Positions 9,022 through 17,328 of a DNA stretch of 64,000 nucleotides are shown in pieces. Location of the stretch: positions 18,122 through 82,121 of the forward strand of contig NZ_VRLT01000011.1 of NCBI RefSeq assembly GCF_008017835.1, in the 5' to 3' direction. The stretch is from Mesonia sp. HuA40 (GTDB lineage Bacteria; Bacteroidota; Bacteroidia; Flavobacteriales; Flavobacteriaceae). Position numbers and translations under genes: made by a program. Positions within the stretch are counted from its first letter, which is position 1. The number at the start of each line of letters is the position of its first letter. A model generated the notes under the pieces. The model worked only from the letters and a program-made list of their open reading frames with translations. It was not told where the DNA came from and ran no database searches.

Positions 9022-9417
9022 ATGGATAAAGTAAAATATGAAATGGAATTTCCAATACAAGCTTCACCGGCTTTATTGTATCAATATATATCAACTCCAT
9101 CTGGTTTAAGCGAATGGTTTGCCGATAATGTGAACTCCCGTGGCGAGGTGTATACCTTTATTTGGGAAGGCTCTGAAGAGAAAGCAAAGTTGTTGAGTAA
9201 AAAAAGCGGTGAGAGAATTAAATTGCGATGGATGGAAGATGTAGAAAACGAGGATGCTTATTTCTTTGAGATGCGTATCCAAGTTGATGAGATTACCAAA
9301 GACGTATCTTTAATGATTACTGATTTTGCCGAAGACAACGAGGATGAAATTAACGAAGGGAAAATGTTGTGGGAAAATATGATTTCTGACCTAAAACATG
9401 TTTTAGGATCGGCTTAA
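9022..9417 (+). CDS. START-like (SRPBCC fold) domain protein
   Basis: 131 residues, soluble and acidic. The sequence resembles small START-like/AHSA1-type proteins: a beta strand at the start (VKYEMEFPIQASPALLYQYIS), then GLSEWFADNV, a classic AHSA1/START pattern, and a final long helix (WENMISDLKHVLGS). These proteins have a hydrophobic cavity for a lipid or other ligand; none can be assigned here. No signal peptide. It is followed after 24 bases by a hairpin that runs into the next gene's start codon. Confidence 0.7.
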   Translation: MDKVKYEMEFPIQASPALLYQYISTPSGLSEWFADNVNSRGEVYTFIWEGSEEKAKLLSKKSGERIKLRWMEDVENEDAYFFEMRIQVDEITKDVSLMITDFAEDNEDEINEGKMLWENMISDLKHVLGSA

Positions 9418-9433
9418 AAAGCAACCAAAAATG

Positions 9434-9441
9434 TATATTTG
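9434..9441 (+). promoter_or_regulatory. candidate -7 box of the pabC-like gene
   Basis: TATATTTG at 9434-9441 fits TAnnTTTG. It predicts a transcript start near 9448, about 20 bases before the ATG at 9469 and inside the hairpin at 9442-9461. Confidence 0.55.
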
Positions 9442-9468
9442 CCTTGATTAATCAATCAAGGTTTTTTT
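9442..9468 (+). terminator. hairpin and T-tract between the START-like and pabC-like genes
   Basis: CCTTGATT (9442-9449) and AATCAAGG (9454-9461) form a perfect 8-bp stem with a 4-base loop, followed by seven T (9462-9468) that touch the ATG at 9469. It has the form of a Rho-independent terminator for the START-like gene. It occupies the place where the next gene's ribosome site should be. Confidence 0.75.
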
Positions 9469-10314
9469 ATGCTTAATTTTAACGGAGAACTTACAAATTC
9501 TAAAGCAACATCTTTCTTAGCCCAAAATAGAGGTTTTCAATATGGTGATGGTGTATTTGAAACACTACGCGTACTTGGAGGAAAAATTGTTTTTTGGGAA
9601 GATCATTATTTTAGATTAATGGCTTCAATGCGTATTCTCCGAATGGAAATTCCTATGGATTTCTCACCCGAATTTCTTGAAAAAGAAATTTTAAAAACTA
9701 TTGAAGCTCAAGAGAATCCGCAGACTAATTTTAGGGTAAAATTGGTTGTTTGCCGTAAACCAGGAGGATACTATTTGCCTCAAAACTTAGAAATAGATTA
9801 CCTCATAACGCTAACCGAACTAGATCATCCCTTTTATCTTGCCAATAATTTAGATTATAAGGTAGAACTTTTTAAAGATCATTATATCACCTCAGGTCTT
9901 TTATCTAGCCTAAAGTCAACTAATAAAATAATCAATATTCTAGCCAGTATTTACGCTCAAGAAAATGATTATCAGAATTGTTTATTGCTGAATGAAAATA
10001 AAATGGTGGTCGAGGCTACCAATGCTAACCTTTTTTGGGTGAAGGGAAATCAAATTAAAACACCTCCTATAAGTGAAGGAAGCTTGAATGGAATTATAAG
10101 AAAAAAACTTATTGAGATTATTAAAAAGCTACCAACTTATACCCTTAAAGAAGAAAAAATAAGTCCGTTTAATTTGCAAAAAGCAGATGAACTCTTTTTA
10201 ACCAACAGCATACAAGGAATACAATCTATAAGTGGTTATAGAAAAAAACAATTTACACACGTAGTAGCCGATGAGTTACGCGGGAAATTAAATGCATTAG
10301 CGCGTTTAAGTTAA
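9469..10314 (+). CDS. class IV PLP-dependent aminotransferase (PabC/IlvE-like)
   Basis: 281 residues of the fold-type IV PLP family, which includes aminodeoxychorismate lyase (PabC), branched-chain aminotransferase and D-amino acid aminotransferase. Visible features are the opening FLAQNRGFQYGDGVFETLRV, the probable PLP lysine in LLSSLKSTNK (about residue 150), and the cofactor-binding EATNANLFWV with a following GII. The length fits a PabC-type lyase, which would make 4-aminobenzoate for folate, but the substrate cannot be set from motifs. Its stop codon overlaps that of the convergent YqgE gene by 4 bp. Confidence 0.8.
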   Translation: MLNFNGELTNSKATSFLAQNRGFQYGDGVFETLRVLGGKIVFWEDHYFRLMASMRILRMEIPMDFSPEFLEKEILKTIEAQENPQTNFRVKLVVCRKPGGYYLPQNLEIDYLITLTELDHPFYLANNLDYKVELFKDHYITSGLLSSLKSTNKIINILASIYAQENDYQNCLLLNENKMVVEATNANLFWVKGNQIKTPPISEGSLNGIIRKKLIEIIKKLPTYTLKEEKISPFNLQKADELFLTNSIQGIQSISGYRKKQFTHVVADELRGKLNALARLS

Positions 10315-10871
10315 TTGTAGTTAGGGTTTTCGGGTGCGTTGGCCCAGATCAAATAGTCACCACCCAATTCCTGAAGCATTTCTTTCCAGAAGTTTTCTTG
10401 ATTGTGTGCCAAGACATCATTCTTGTTATACTGATTTACAGTAATCCAGTGGTTAGCTTTCATTTCTTCCTCTAATTGTTTGGCTGCCCAACCTGAATAA
10501 CCCAAAAAGAATTTTATGTCTTGAGACTTAATAAGCTTATTGCTGATGAGTTTTTTGACCGCTTGAAAATTACCACCCCAATAGATTCCATTGCTTATTT
10601 CAATACTATCGGGAATGAGATTGGGAATATGGTGAATAAAATAAAGATTATCTTGTTCAACAGGGCCTCCGTTGTATACAGGGAAATTTTGCTTAAGATC
10701 GGGAATTAAATCGGTAAGTGTTAAATTTAAATTTTTGTTCAGAATAAACCCTACAGCTCCGTGCTCGGTATAATCTGCTAAAAGCACCACAGAACGATTA
10801 AACGTGACATCTCCAAATATAGTTGGTTCTGCAATTAGTAATATGCCTTTATTGGGTTTTTCGTGTTTCAA
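10311..10871 (-). CDS. YqgE/AlgH family protein
   Basis: 186 residues. The family patterns are clear: KGILLIAEPTIFGDVTFNRSVVLLADYTEHGAVGFILNK at the start, VYNGGPVEQDNLYFIHH in the middle, and FLGYSGWAAKQLEEE later. AlgH was named for an effect on alginate regulation in Pseudomonas; the biochemical role is unknown. No signal peptide. It lies downstream of the HU gene, separated by a terminator. Confidence 0.9.
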   Translation of the reverse strand: MKHEKPNKGILLIAEPTIFGDVTFNRSVVLLADYTEHGAVGFILNKNLNLTLTDLIPDLKQNFPVYNGGPVEQDNLYFIHHIPNLIPDSIEISNGIYWGGNFQAVKKLISNKLIKSQDIKFFLGYSGWAAKQLEEEMKANHWITVNQYNKNDVLAHNQENFWKEMLQELGGDYLIWANAPENPNYN

Positions 10872-10920
10872 ATTGATTAATTTTAAATTAAAGCTATTAA
10901 AATAAATTCATAAAACAAAA

Positions 10921-10947
10921 AAAAGACCCTTAATTTAAGGGTCTTTT
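10921..10947 (-). terminator. terminator of the HU gene
   Basis: AAAAGACCCTTAA (10921-10933) and TTAAGGGTCTTTT (10935-10947) form a 13-bp perfect inverted repeat; the innermost bases must open to make the loop. T runs flank both sides. It lies 24 bases after the HU stop codon. Confidence 0.85.
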
Positions 10948-10970
10948 GTATAAATTATCGACTAATTATT

Positions 10971-11243
10971 TTAGTTAACCGATTTCTGTAAATCAGAACC
11001 CGCCTTAAATTTCACTACATTTTTAGCAGCGATTTTAATGGTTTTACCAGTTTGTGGGTTTCTTCCTTCACGAGCTGCTCTTTTACTTACAGACCACGAA
11101 CCAAAACCTACTAGAGAAACTCTGTCACCTTTTTTAAGAGCTCCTTCAATGTTTTCTAAAAAAGATTCTAAGGCCTTTTTTGCTGCTGCTTTTGAGATTC
11201 CAGCATCTTCTGCCATAGAATCAATTAAATTTGTTTTGTTCAT
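10971..11243 (-). CDS. HU-family DNA-binding protein
   Basis: 90 residues, the standard HU length. The start MNKTNLIDSMAEDAGISKAAAKKALESFLE and the DNA-arm region (GFGSWSVSKRAAREGRNPQTGKTIKIAAKNVVKFKAG) match HU closely. HU bends and compacts DNA as a dimer and takes part in replication and recombination. It is a single gene with its own promoter and terminator. Confidence 0.95.
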   Translation of the reverse strand: MNKTNLIDSMAEDAGISKAAAKKALESFLENIEGALKKGDRVSLVGFGSWSVSKRAAREGRNPQTGKTIKIAAKNVVKFKAGSDLQKSVN

Positions 11244-11292
11244 AATTTTGTTTTTTAAAATTAATGTTGGTTAAACGATTATGTATTCTTTA

Positions 11293-11322
11293 CAAATTTA
11301 ATAGCTTTTCGCTTCTATGCAA
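11293..11322 (-). promoter_or_regulatory. promoter of the HU gene
   Basis: On the minus strand, TTG (11320-11322), a 19-base spacer, and TAAATTTG (11293-11300). This is a full consensus match. The predicted 5' leader is about 45 bases. Confidence 0.8.
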
Positions 11323-11427
11323 GGCTTGGCAAGGGAAATGCATAAAATTGTTAATAACTATAGTAAATTGTTAATAAAAATACTTGAAAATATCAAATAT
11401 TTGCCAAGCTTAGTAAATTTAAGGGTT

Positions 11428-12378
11428 TCAAGACAATTTTATTTCTTTATCTAAATTAAATCCGTTAAGGAAATCAATCGCACTCATTTTTCTTTTTCCC
11501 TGTAATTGTAAGCTAATTATTTGAAGCGGTTTGGTTGGAGTGCTAACCAGAAGCTTGTTGTTTTCTTTAAATAAAATACCTGGTGGTCTATTTGAAGGTA
11601 AATCGGTTTTTTGGGTTTCAAATATTTTTAAGCGTAATTTTTCTTGATTTTCGTTGGTTAGAAAGGTATATGCCACAGGAAAAGGAGAGAGGCCACGAAT
11701 AAAATTATATATTTGATCAGCCGGTTGTTCCCAATTAATTTTAGTGTTCTCAGAATTAAATTTATAGGCTGTCTTCAAATTCTCGTTATGGGGTTGCTGA
11801 AAAGGGTTTGCGTTATCTGTTGCTATAAGTTTTAGGGTTTCAAGTACGGTGTCAGCCCCCAAATGCATTAGACGATCATGTAAAGCACCCGCATTTTCCT
11901 GAGGCTCAATAGTGGTTTTCTTTTGTAATAGAATAGCGCCGGTGTCTATTTTTTCATCTATGAAAAACGTGGTTACCCCTGTTTCTGTTTCTCCGTTTAT
12001 AATGGCCCAATTAATGGGAGCTGCGCCGCGATACTGCGGTAGAAGGGAGGCGTGTAAATTAAAAGTTCCAAGAGGTGGGAGTGACCAAATACGTTTGGGG
12101 AGCATTCTAAAGGCTACCACCACAATAACATCTGGTTTTAAGGCTTTTAGTTCTTGGTAAAAATCATCAGATTTAAGGTTGGTGGGTTGTAAAATAGGAA
12201 TACTTGTTTCTAGGGTGTAGGTTTTAACAGCAGACTGGTGTATTTTTCGTCCTCTACCGGCAGGTTTGTCCGGCGCGGTGACAACACCAACAATTTGATG
12301 CTTTTCTTGAATCATTCGGTCTAAAATGCATACGGCAAAATCGGGCGTACCCATAAATACAATTCTAAGTGACTTCAT
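11428..12378 (-). CDS. fmt: methionyl-tRNA formyltransferase
   Basis: 316 residues. The enzyme transfers a formyl group from 10-formyl-tetrahydrofolate to initiator Met-tRNA. It opens LRIVFMGTPDFAVCILD. The formyltransferase signature HASLLPQYRGAAPINWAIINGE is present, with the catalytic Asn-His-Asp set represented by the FNLHAS and GVTTFFIDEKIDTG segments. A C-terminal tRNA-binding domain follows from about residue 210. The first bases overlap the end of recQ by 14 bp, so the two genes are translationally coupled. Confidence 0.95.
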   Translation of the reverse strand: MKSLRIVFMGTPDFAVCILDRMIQEKHQIVGVVTAPDKPAGRGRKIHQSAVKTYTLETSIPILQPTNLKSDDFYQELKALKPDVIVVVAFRMLPKRIWSLPPLGTFNLHASLLPQYRGAAPINWAIINGETETGVTTFFIDEKIDTGAILLQKKTTIEPQENAGALHDRLMHLGADTVLETLKLIATDNANPFQQPHNENLKTAYKFNSENTKINWEQPADQIYNFIRGLSPFPVAYTFLTNENQEKLRLKIFETQKTDLPSNRPPGILFKENNKLLVSTPTKPLQIISLQLQGKRKMSAIDFLNGFNLDKEIKLS

Positions 12379-14278
12379 TTTTTAAACGGATTATATCGTG
12401 AATAGATTTTTCTATTATTTTTTTCTCATGCATTAAACGCAAGGTGTACAGAGAATCTGCTTCATTAAAAGGTGCGTTTAATACTAGATCTTTTAAATAG
12501 GTAGGATTTTGATTTAAAACTTGACAAAAGTAAGTTTTGATCTCTTTTATATTAGTTTCTGATTTAGATGATTTCTTTTGGTTTAGACACCAACTGCATT
12601 GCATGCAGGGTTTAGTTTTTTCTTCGTCAAAATACTTTAATAATTGAATAACTAAACAACTATCTTGTGATACTACGTAATCTGCAACGGCTTTAATTTT
12701 TAATTCTTTATTTTCTTTTTGAGCGCGAATATATTTGGCAAAGGGGTTAATGCTGCGTTCATCTTCCCGGGGCACCAAGAAAGTGAGGGTTGTATCTTGA
12801 TTTTTATGACTTAAGTCGATAAGTTCTTGATTGGCCAATTCTTGTAATTGCTCAATAATCTTTGATTTATCTAAACCGGTTTTTTCTGAAAGGCGCTCAA
12901 GAGGTACTTCTTTTTTAAATTCGAAAAACCCACCTTGAATTCTAAATAGGTTTTCAAGTAAAAAGGAATAACTGCGATGTCGCTCTAGAAATGCAAAAAG
13001 TTGCTTGCTGGAAATCAAAAATTGAAGGGCTGTTTTTTGGGAATATTCGCCCGCAAAAGTAAGTATTCCTAAACGCTCAAGTGTATTGAGCGCCAAATAG
13101 GTTTTTTGTGTATTTAATTTGTATTTTTTGCAAAAACCAAAAAAACTAAAGTTATATGTCTCATTTAATCCTTCCCCAAAGGCAATACTAAACATGGTGT
13201 TTAGTTTTTTATAGACGTACTTTATTTCTTTTACGCTAGGTAGAGGAAGCAAAAATTGATTTTTTAGTAACATAAAATCACTATCGTTATAAAGAATTAT
13301 AGCCCGTGCGGGCATTCCATCTCTTCCGGCTCGACCGGCTTCTTGATAATAACTTTCTAAAGATTCGGGTAAATGAAAATGAATAACGTGGCGCACATTG
13401 GCCTTGTCTATACCCATGCCAAAGGCTGTAGTAGCTACAATGACTTGTAACTTTTCTTTTTGCCACTCGGTTAAAATATTGTCTTTTTCTTTACTTGGTA
13501 AACCTCCATGAAAAGCTCGGGCAGAGATGCTTTGTGCTTTTAAAAATTGGGCCAACTCTAAGGAGGTTTTACGATTTCTAACGTAAATAATGCCTAATTC
13601 CTTATATTTATTAAAATACCACTGCAAGTAATAACGTTTGTCTTCATGGGGCTTAACCACAAACTGAATATTAGGGCGCTCGTAGCTTTGTTTAAAAATA
13701 AAAGGCTTCTTTAGTGCCAATTGCTCAACAATATCCTTTTCAACTTTTTTTGTAGCCGTGGCGGTAAGTGCAATTATAGGCGTACTGGGTAAATAGGTTC
13801 TGAGTTGGTTTATGTTTCTAAATGCTGGTCTAAAATCGTGCCCCCAAGAAGAGATACAGTGCGCTTCGTCTACGGCAATAAAAGAAACATTCATTTGTTG
13901 AATTCGTTCTAAAACAAGGTTTTGCTGTAAGCGCTCTGGTGATAAGTATAAAAATTTATAATGGCCATAAATGCAGTTGTCAAGCGTACGGTTAATATCA
14001 TCATAGCTCATACCGCTTTTGAGTTGAAGAGCCTTAATTCCTTTTTTAGTTAAACTATCAACTTGATCTTGCATTAAAGCCAGAAGAGGAGAAATAACAA
14101 TACAGATACCTTCTTTATAAATACCAGGCAATTGATAGCACAAAGATTTACCACCGCCAGTAGGTAACAAGGCTAAACTGTCTTGGCCGGCCAGTACCGC
14201 CTCAATTAGCTCTTTTTGTCCTGGTCTAAACGCTGAATATCCCCAGTGTTTTTTTAATAAATCTTTGATTTTAGACAT
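12365..14278 (-). CDS. recQ: RecQ-family ATP-dependent DNA helicase
   Basis: 637 residues. Walker A, LLPTGGGKSLCYQLPG, lies near residue 35-50, the DEAH box AVDEAHCISSWGHDFRP near 135, and motif VI, YYQEAGRAGRDG, near 320. A C-terminal cysteine cluster (CMQCSWC) near residue 570 belongs to the zinc site. The middle part of the RQC region is divergent, and I do not see an obvious HRDC domain at the end. RecQ unwinds DNA in recombinational repair. It sits between an ATPase gene and fmt in one leftward operon. Confidence 0.92.
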   Translation of the reverse strand: MSKIKDLLKKHWGYSAFRPGQKELIEAVLAGQDSLALLPTGGGKSLCYQLPGIYKEGICIVISPLLALMQDQVDSLTKKGIKALQLKSGMSYDDINRTLDNCIYGHYKFLYLSPERLQQNLVLERIQQMNVSFIAVDEAHCISSWGHDFRPAFRNINQLRTYLPSTPIIALTATATKKVEKDIVEQLALKKPFIFKQSYERPNIQFVVKPHEDKRYYLQWYFNKYKELGIIYVRNRKTSLELAQFLKAQSISARAFHGGLPSKEKDNILTEWQKEKLQVIVATTAFGMGIDKANVRHVIHFHLPESLESYYQEAGRAGRDGMPARAIILYNDSDFMLLKNQFLLPLPSVKEIKYVYKKLNTMFSIAFGEGLNETYNFSFFGFCKKYKLNTQKTYLALNTLERLGILTFAGEYSQKTALQFLISSKQLFAFLERHRSYSFLLENLFRIQGGFFEFKKEVPLERLSEKTGLDKSKIIEQLQELANQELIDLSHKNQDTTLTFLVPREDERSINPFAKYIRAQKENKELKIKAVADYVVSQDSCLVIQLLKYFDEEKTKPCMQCSWCLNQKKSSKSETNIKEIKTYFCQVLNQNPTYLKDLVLNAPFNEADSLYTLRLMHEKKIIEKSIHDIIRLKNEVT

Positions 14279-14290
14279 AGTGAGATTGGG

Positions 14291-14818
14291 TTAACAATGA
14301 CTCAAAATAAAATTAACCCGATTATTTACATTGTCTTGGGGTACAGCGATTAAATCATAACCTAAATTGCGATAGGTTTGCTCTAAAAATACTTGAATTT
14401 CTTTTGCCTCGGTTAAATTTTCATATCGCTCATTATCTCTCATATATATATCTTCCCAAATGGGAAACAGAAAAACCAAATCATAACGGTATTGTAAATT
14501 GGCTTCTTTGAAATAAGTAGGGTAGATGTCTTTTTTATAATCTAGGTAGGCGGTTACATCGGGAATTCCTCGGTCTATAAAAACTGTATCCTTTTGTATT
14601 TCAGCTTTTTTAAACTGATCGATGCGTCCCTCTAAAAGTCGTTGGCTAAATAGTAGTGGGTCGGTTAAAAACAATTGTTCAATTCCTTTTTTCTGTGCAT
14701 CTAGGATAACCTCTCTAGAAATTTCGGGATAACAGGTGTATCCTTTCTTTTCTAATGCTTTTAAAGTTGTTGATTTGCCCGTACCAGGTCCTCCAATAAT
14801 CAATACCTTTTTACCCAT
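14291..14818 (-). CDS. AAA/NadR-type P-loop ATPase
   Basis: 175 residues, a single P-loop domain. Walker A is GGPGTGKSTTLKALE at residues 8-22, followed by YTCYPEISREVI, which is typical of the AAA_28 (NadR/Ttd14-like) group. A FIDRGIPDVTAYLDY segment near residue 85 resembles the kinase-like Asp region, and RNLGYDLIAVP ends the domain. It may be a small nucleotide or metabolite kinase; the substrate is not known. Probable first gene of the operon with recQ (12 bp gap) and fmt. Confidence 0.75.
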   Translation of the reverse strand: MGKKVLIIGGPGTGKSTTLKALEKKGYTCYPEISREVILDAQKKGIEQLFLTDPLLFSQRLLEGRIDQFKKAEIQKDTVFIDRGIPDVTAYLDYKKDIYPTYFKEANLQYRYDLVFLFPIWEDIYMRDNERYENLTEAKEIQVFLEQTYRNLGYDLIAVPQDNVNNRVNFILSHC

Positions 14819-14874
14819 TTTTAATTGATTTTGTTTTTTACGTTTGGCAAGTTAAAAAAATGCATCAATAAGCT

Positions 14875-14882
14875 TATATTTG
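14875..14882 (+). promoter_or_regulatory. candidate -7 box of the DUF493 gene
   Basis: TATATTTG fits TAnnTTTG and lies 23 bases before the start codon. No well-placed TTG is seen. Confidence 0.5.
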
Positions 14883-14905
14883 TTGCAAAAAGATAAACAA
14901 ATTTT

Positions 14906-15196
14906 ATGAGTAAAGAAAATGCCGAGGCTTTTTATAAGAAGTTGAAAATCAAATTAAAAGATACCAGTAATTGGCCTTCAAAATATTTGTATAAATTTAT
15001 TGTTCCTTCTATACCGCAGAAAATTAAGCAAGTAGAAGATATTTTTGACAATATGGGGGCGGTTATTCAAACCAAAACTTCTTCTAAGGGCACCTATACT
15101 TCGGTGTCTGTTAATGTAATTATGGTCAATCCTGATGCGGTAATTGAAAAGTATAAAGAAGTAGGCAACCAAGTAGAAGGGGTAATTTCTTTATAA
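14906..15196 (+). CDS. DUF493 (YbeD-like) protein
   Basis: 96 residues. The pattern of NWPSKYLYKFIVPSIPQKIKQVEDIF followed by TSSKGTYTSVSVNVIMVNPDAVIEKYKEV matches the small ferredoxin-like YbeD/DUF493 family. E. coli YbeD lies beside lipoate genes, but its role is unclear; an ACT-like regulatory function is one suggestion. Single domain, soluble. The next gene starts 100 bases downstream. Confidence 0.8.
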   Translation: MSKENAEAFYKKLKIKLKDTSNWPSKYLYKFIVPSIPQKIKQVEDIFDNMGAVIQTKTSSKGTYTSVSVNVIMVNPDAVIEKYKEVGNQVEGVISL

Positions 15197-15296
15197 TTTT
15201 TTTTATTTTACTAAAGTAGACTTATAAATATTTATTATTTTGCAAGCGGAGCCAAGTAAATTAAGGGCTCTTATCACCTTATTATAATTTTCGATT

Positions 15297-15941
15297 TTGA
15301 CATACGATTTAGAATACAATTCAGAAAGATCTACCTTGCATATTCCCGAATATGGTAGACATATCCAAAAAATGGTTGAATATGCGGTTAGCATTAAAGA
15401 TGATGAAGAACGCAATAAAGTGGCTAAATCTATTATAGCCGTAATGGGTAATTTAAATCCGCATCTTCGTGATGTTCCCGACTTTCAGCATAAGCTTTGG
15501 GATCAACTGTTTATAATTAGCGATTTTAAACTAGAAGTAGATTCGCCATATCCTAAGCCTTCGCGAGAAATGTTAGAAGAGTCTCCTGCACCCTTAAATT
15601 ATCCGCAAAACCATCCAAAATATAGGTTTTATGGTAACAATATTAAGCGTATGATTGATGCAGCCTTAAAGTTTGAAGAAGGTGCTTTGAAAGAGGCGCT
15701 TATTTTTAATATTGCTAACCATATGAAAAAGTGCTATTTAAATTGGAACAGAGACACCGTAGAAGATAAGGTGATTTTTGATCATTTGTTCGAACTCAGT
15801 AATGGCCAAATTAACTTAAATAAAAAAGAAGAAGACTTGGCAGAAGCTTCAGACTTGATTAAGGGCAATAATAAAAAGCAATACAACAAGAACAAGTCTA
15901 AAAAGAATTATCGCAACAATAAGGGTAGAAAAAGATACTAA
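15297..15941 (+). CDS. DUF4290 family protein (TTG start)
   Basis: 214 residues. The opening TYDLEYNSERSTLHIPEYGRHIQKMVEYA is the hallmark of DUF4290, a family confined to Bacteroidota with no known function. The frame has no ATG near the conserved start, and TTG at 15297 gives exactly the expected N-terminus. The C-terminal 30 residues are very rich in Lys, Asn and Arg (KKQYNKNKSKKNYRNNKGRK), which suggests nucleic-acid binding or ribosome association. It is joined to murA with a 2 bp gap. Confidence 0.85.
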   Translation: MTYDLEYNSERSTLHIPEYGRHIQKMVEYAVSIKDDEERNKVAKSIIAVMGNLNPHLRDVPDFQHKLWDQLFIISDFKLEVDSPYPKPSREMLEESPAPLNYPQNHPKYRFYGNNIKRMIDAALKFEEGALKEALIFNIANHMKKCYLNWNRDTVEDKVIFDHLFELSNGQINLNKKEEDLAEASDLIKGNNKKQYNKNKSKKNYRNNKGRKRY

Positions 15942-15943
15942 AC

Positions 15944-17254
15944 ATGGCAACTTTTCAAATAGAAGGGGGAATTCCTTTGAAAGGAGAAATTCAACCCCAA
16001 GGTGCTAAAAACGAAGCATTACAAATTTTATGTGCTGTTTTATTGACCAAAGAAGAAGTTAGGATAGATAATATTCCAGATATTGTAGATGTCAATAAAC
16101 TAATCGACATTTTAAGTAATCTAGGAGTTAAAATCCGTAAAAACGGAAAAGGTAGCTATTCTTTTATTAGTGATGATTTACAACTTGATTATTTAGAGAG
16201 CGAATTATTTAAGAAAGAGGGTTCTAGCTTACGCGGATCGATTATGATCGTGGGACCTTTATTGGCTCGATTTGGTAAAGGATATATTCCCAGACCTGGA
16301 GGAGATAAAATAGGAAGACGTAGATTAGACACCCATTTTGAGGGATTTATTAAACTGGGGGCTAAATTTAGGTATAACAAGGAAGAACGCTTTTATGGTG
16401 TTGAGGCACCAAATGGTTTAACCGGGACTTACATGCTTTTAGAAGAAGCTTCGGTAACGGGAACAGCAAATATTGTGATGGCTGCCGTAATGGCTAAAGG
16501 TAAAACTACCATTTATAATGCAGCTTGTGAGCCATACATTCAGCAACTTTGCTCTATGCTGGTTGCAATGGGGGCTAAAATAAAAGGCATTGGTTCTAAC
16601 TTATTGGAAATAGAAGGAGTTGAAGAACTACATGGTTGTACGCATACCATTCTTCCTGACATGATTGAAATAGGATCTTGGATAGGATTGGCGGCAATGA
16701 CCAAAAGCGAAATTACCATTAAAAATGTAAGCTGGAAACACCTAGGTCTAATACCAGCTACTTTTGCTAAACTTGGTATACAAATTGAAAAGCGAGGAGA
16801 CGATATGTTTATTCCCGCTCACCGAGATGGATACGAGGTTCAAAATTTTATTGACGGGTCTATCATGAATATTAGCGATGCACCATGGCCCGGATTTACG
16901 CCCGATTTATTGAGTATTATGTTGGTGGTGGCCACGCAAGCTAGAGGTAGTGTTTTAATTCACCAAAAAATGTTTGAAAGCAGATTGTTTTTTGTGGATA
17001 AATTGATTGATATGGGAGCGAAGATAATCTTGTGTGATCCGCATCGTGCTACCATAATCGGACACGATTTTAAATCTCAACTAAAAGCCACTGTTATGAG
17101 CAGTCCAGATATTAGGGCTGGTATTTCTTTGCTTATCGCTGCCTTGTCTGCCAAAGGAACCTCGACAATTCATAACATCGAACAAATAGATCGTGGTTAT
17201 GAAAATATTGATGGTAGATTAAAAGCCCTAGGAGCAAAAATCACGCGGATATAA
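15944..17254 (+). CDS. murA: UDP-N-acetylglucosamine 1-carboxyvinyltransferase
   Basis: 436 residues. MurA makes the first committed peptidoglycan precursor by moving enolpyruvate from PEP to UDP-GlcNAc. It opens FQIEGGIPLKGEIQPQGAKNEALQI, with the substrate-binding Lys-Asn pair at 22-23. The catalytic loop reads RPGGDKIGRRRLDTHFEG: the residue equivalent to E. coli Cys115 is Asp121. That Cys is the target of fosfomycin, and natural Asp versions (as in Mycobacterium and Chlamydia) are active but resistant. A second gene copy is not visible. It follows DUF4290 and ends at a strong terminator. Confidence 0.95.
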   Translation: MATFQIEGGIPLKGEIQPQGAKNEALQILCAVLLTKEEVRIDNIPDIVDVNKLIDILSNLGVKIRKNGKGSYSFISDDLQLDYLESELFKKEGSSLRGSIMIVGPLLARFGKGYIPRPGGDKIGRRRLDTHFEGFIKLGAKFRYNKEERFYGVEAPNGLTGTYMLLEEASVTGTANIVMAAVMAKGKTTIYNAACEPYIQQLCSMLVAMGAKIKGIGSNLLEIEGVEELHGCTHTILPDMIEIGSWIGLAAMTKSEITIKNVSWKHLGLIPATFAKLGIQIEKRGDDMFIPAHRDGYEVQNFIDGSIMNISDAPWPGFTPDLLSIMLVVATQARGSVLIHQKMFESRLFFVDKLIDMGAKIILCDPHRATIIGHDFKSQLKATVMSSPDIRAGISLLIAALSAKGTSTIHNIEQIDRGYENIDGRLKALGAKITRI

Positions 17255-17270
17255 TTTTTAGTACAATACT

Positions 17271-17305
17271 AAAAAAGCCGTTTAATTTTTTTAAACGGCT
17301 TTTTT
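17271..17305. terminator. bidirectional terminator after murA
   Basis: A perfect 15-bp inverted repeat, AAAAAAGCCGTTTAA (17271-17285) and TTAAACGGCTTTTTT (17291-17305), with a T5 loop. It lies between the convergent murA and the gene ending at 17329, and can serve both. Confidence 0.9.
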
Positions 17306-17328
17306 TTCTAATTTTTATGAATCATATA

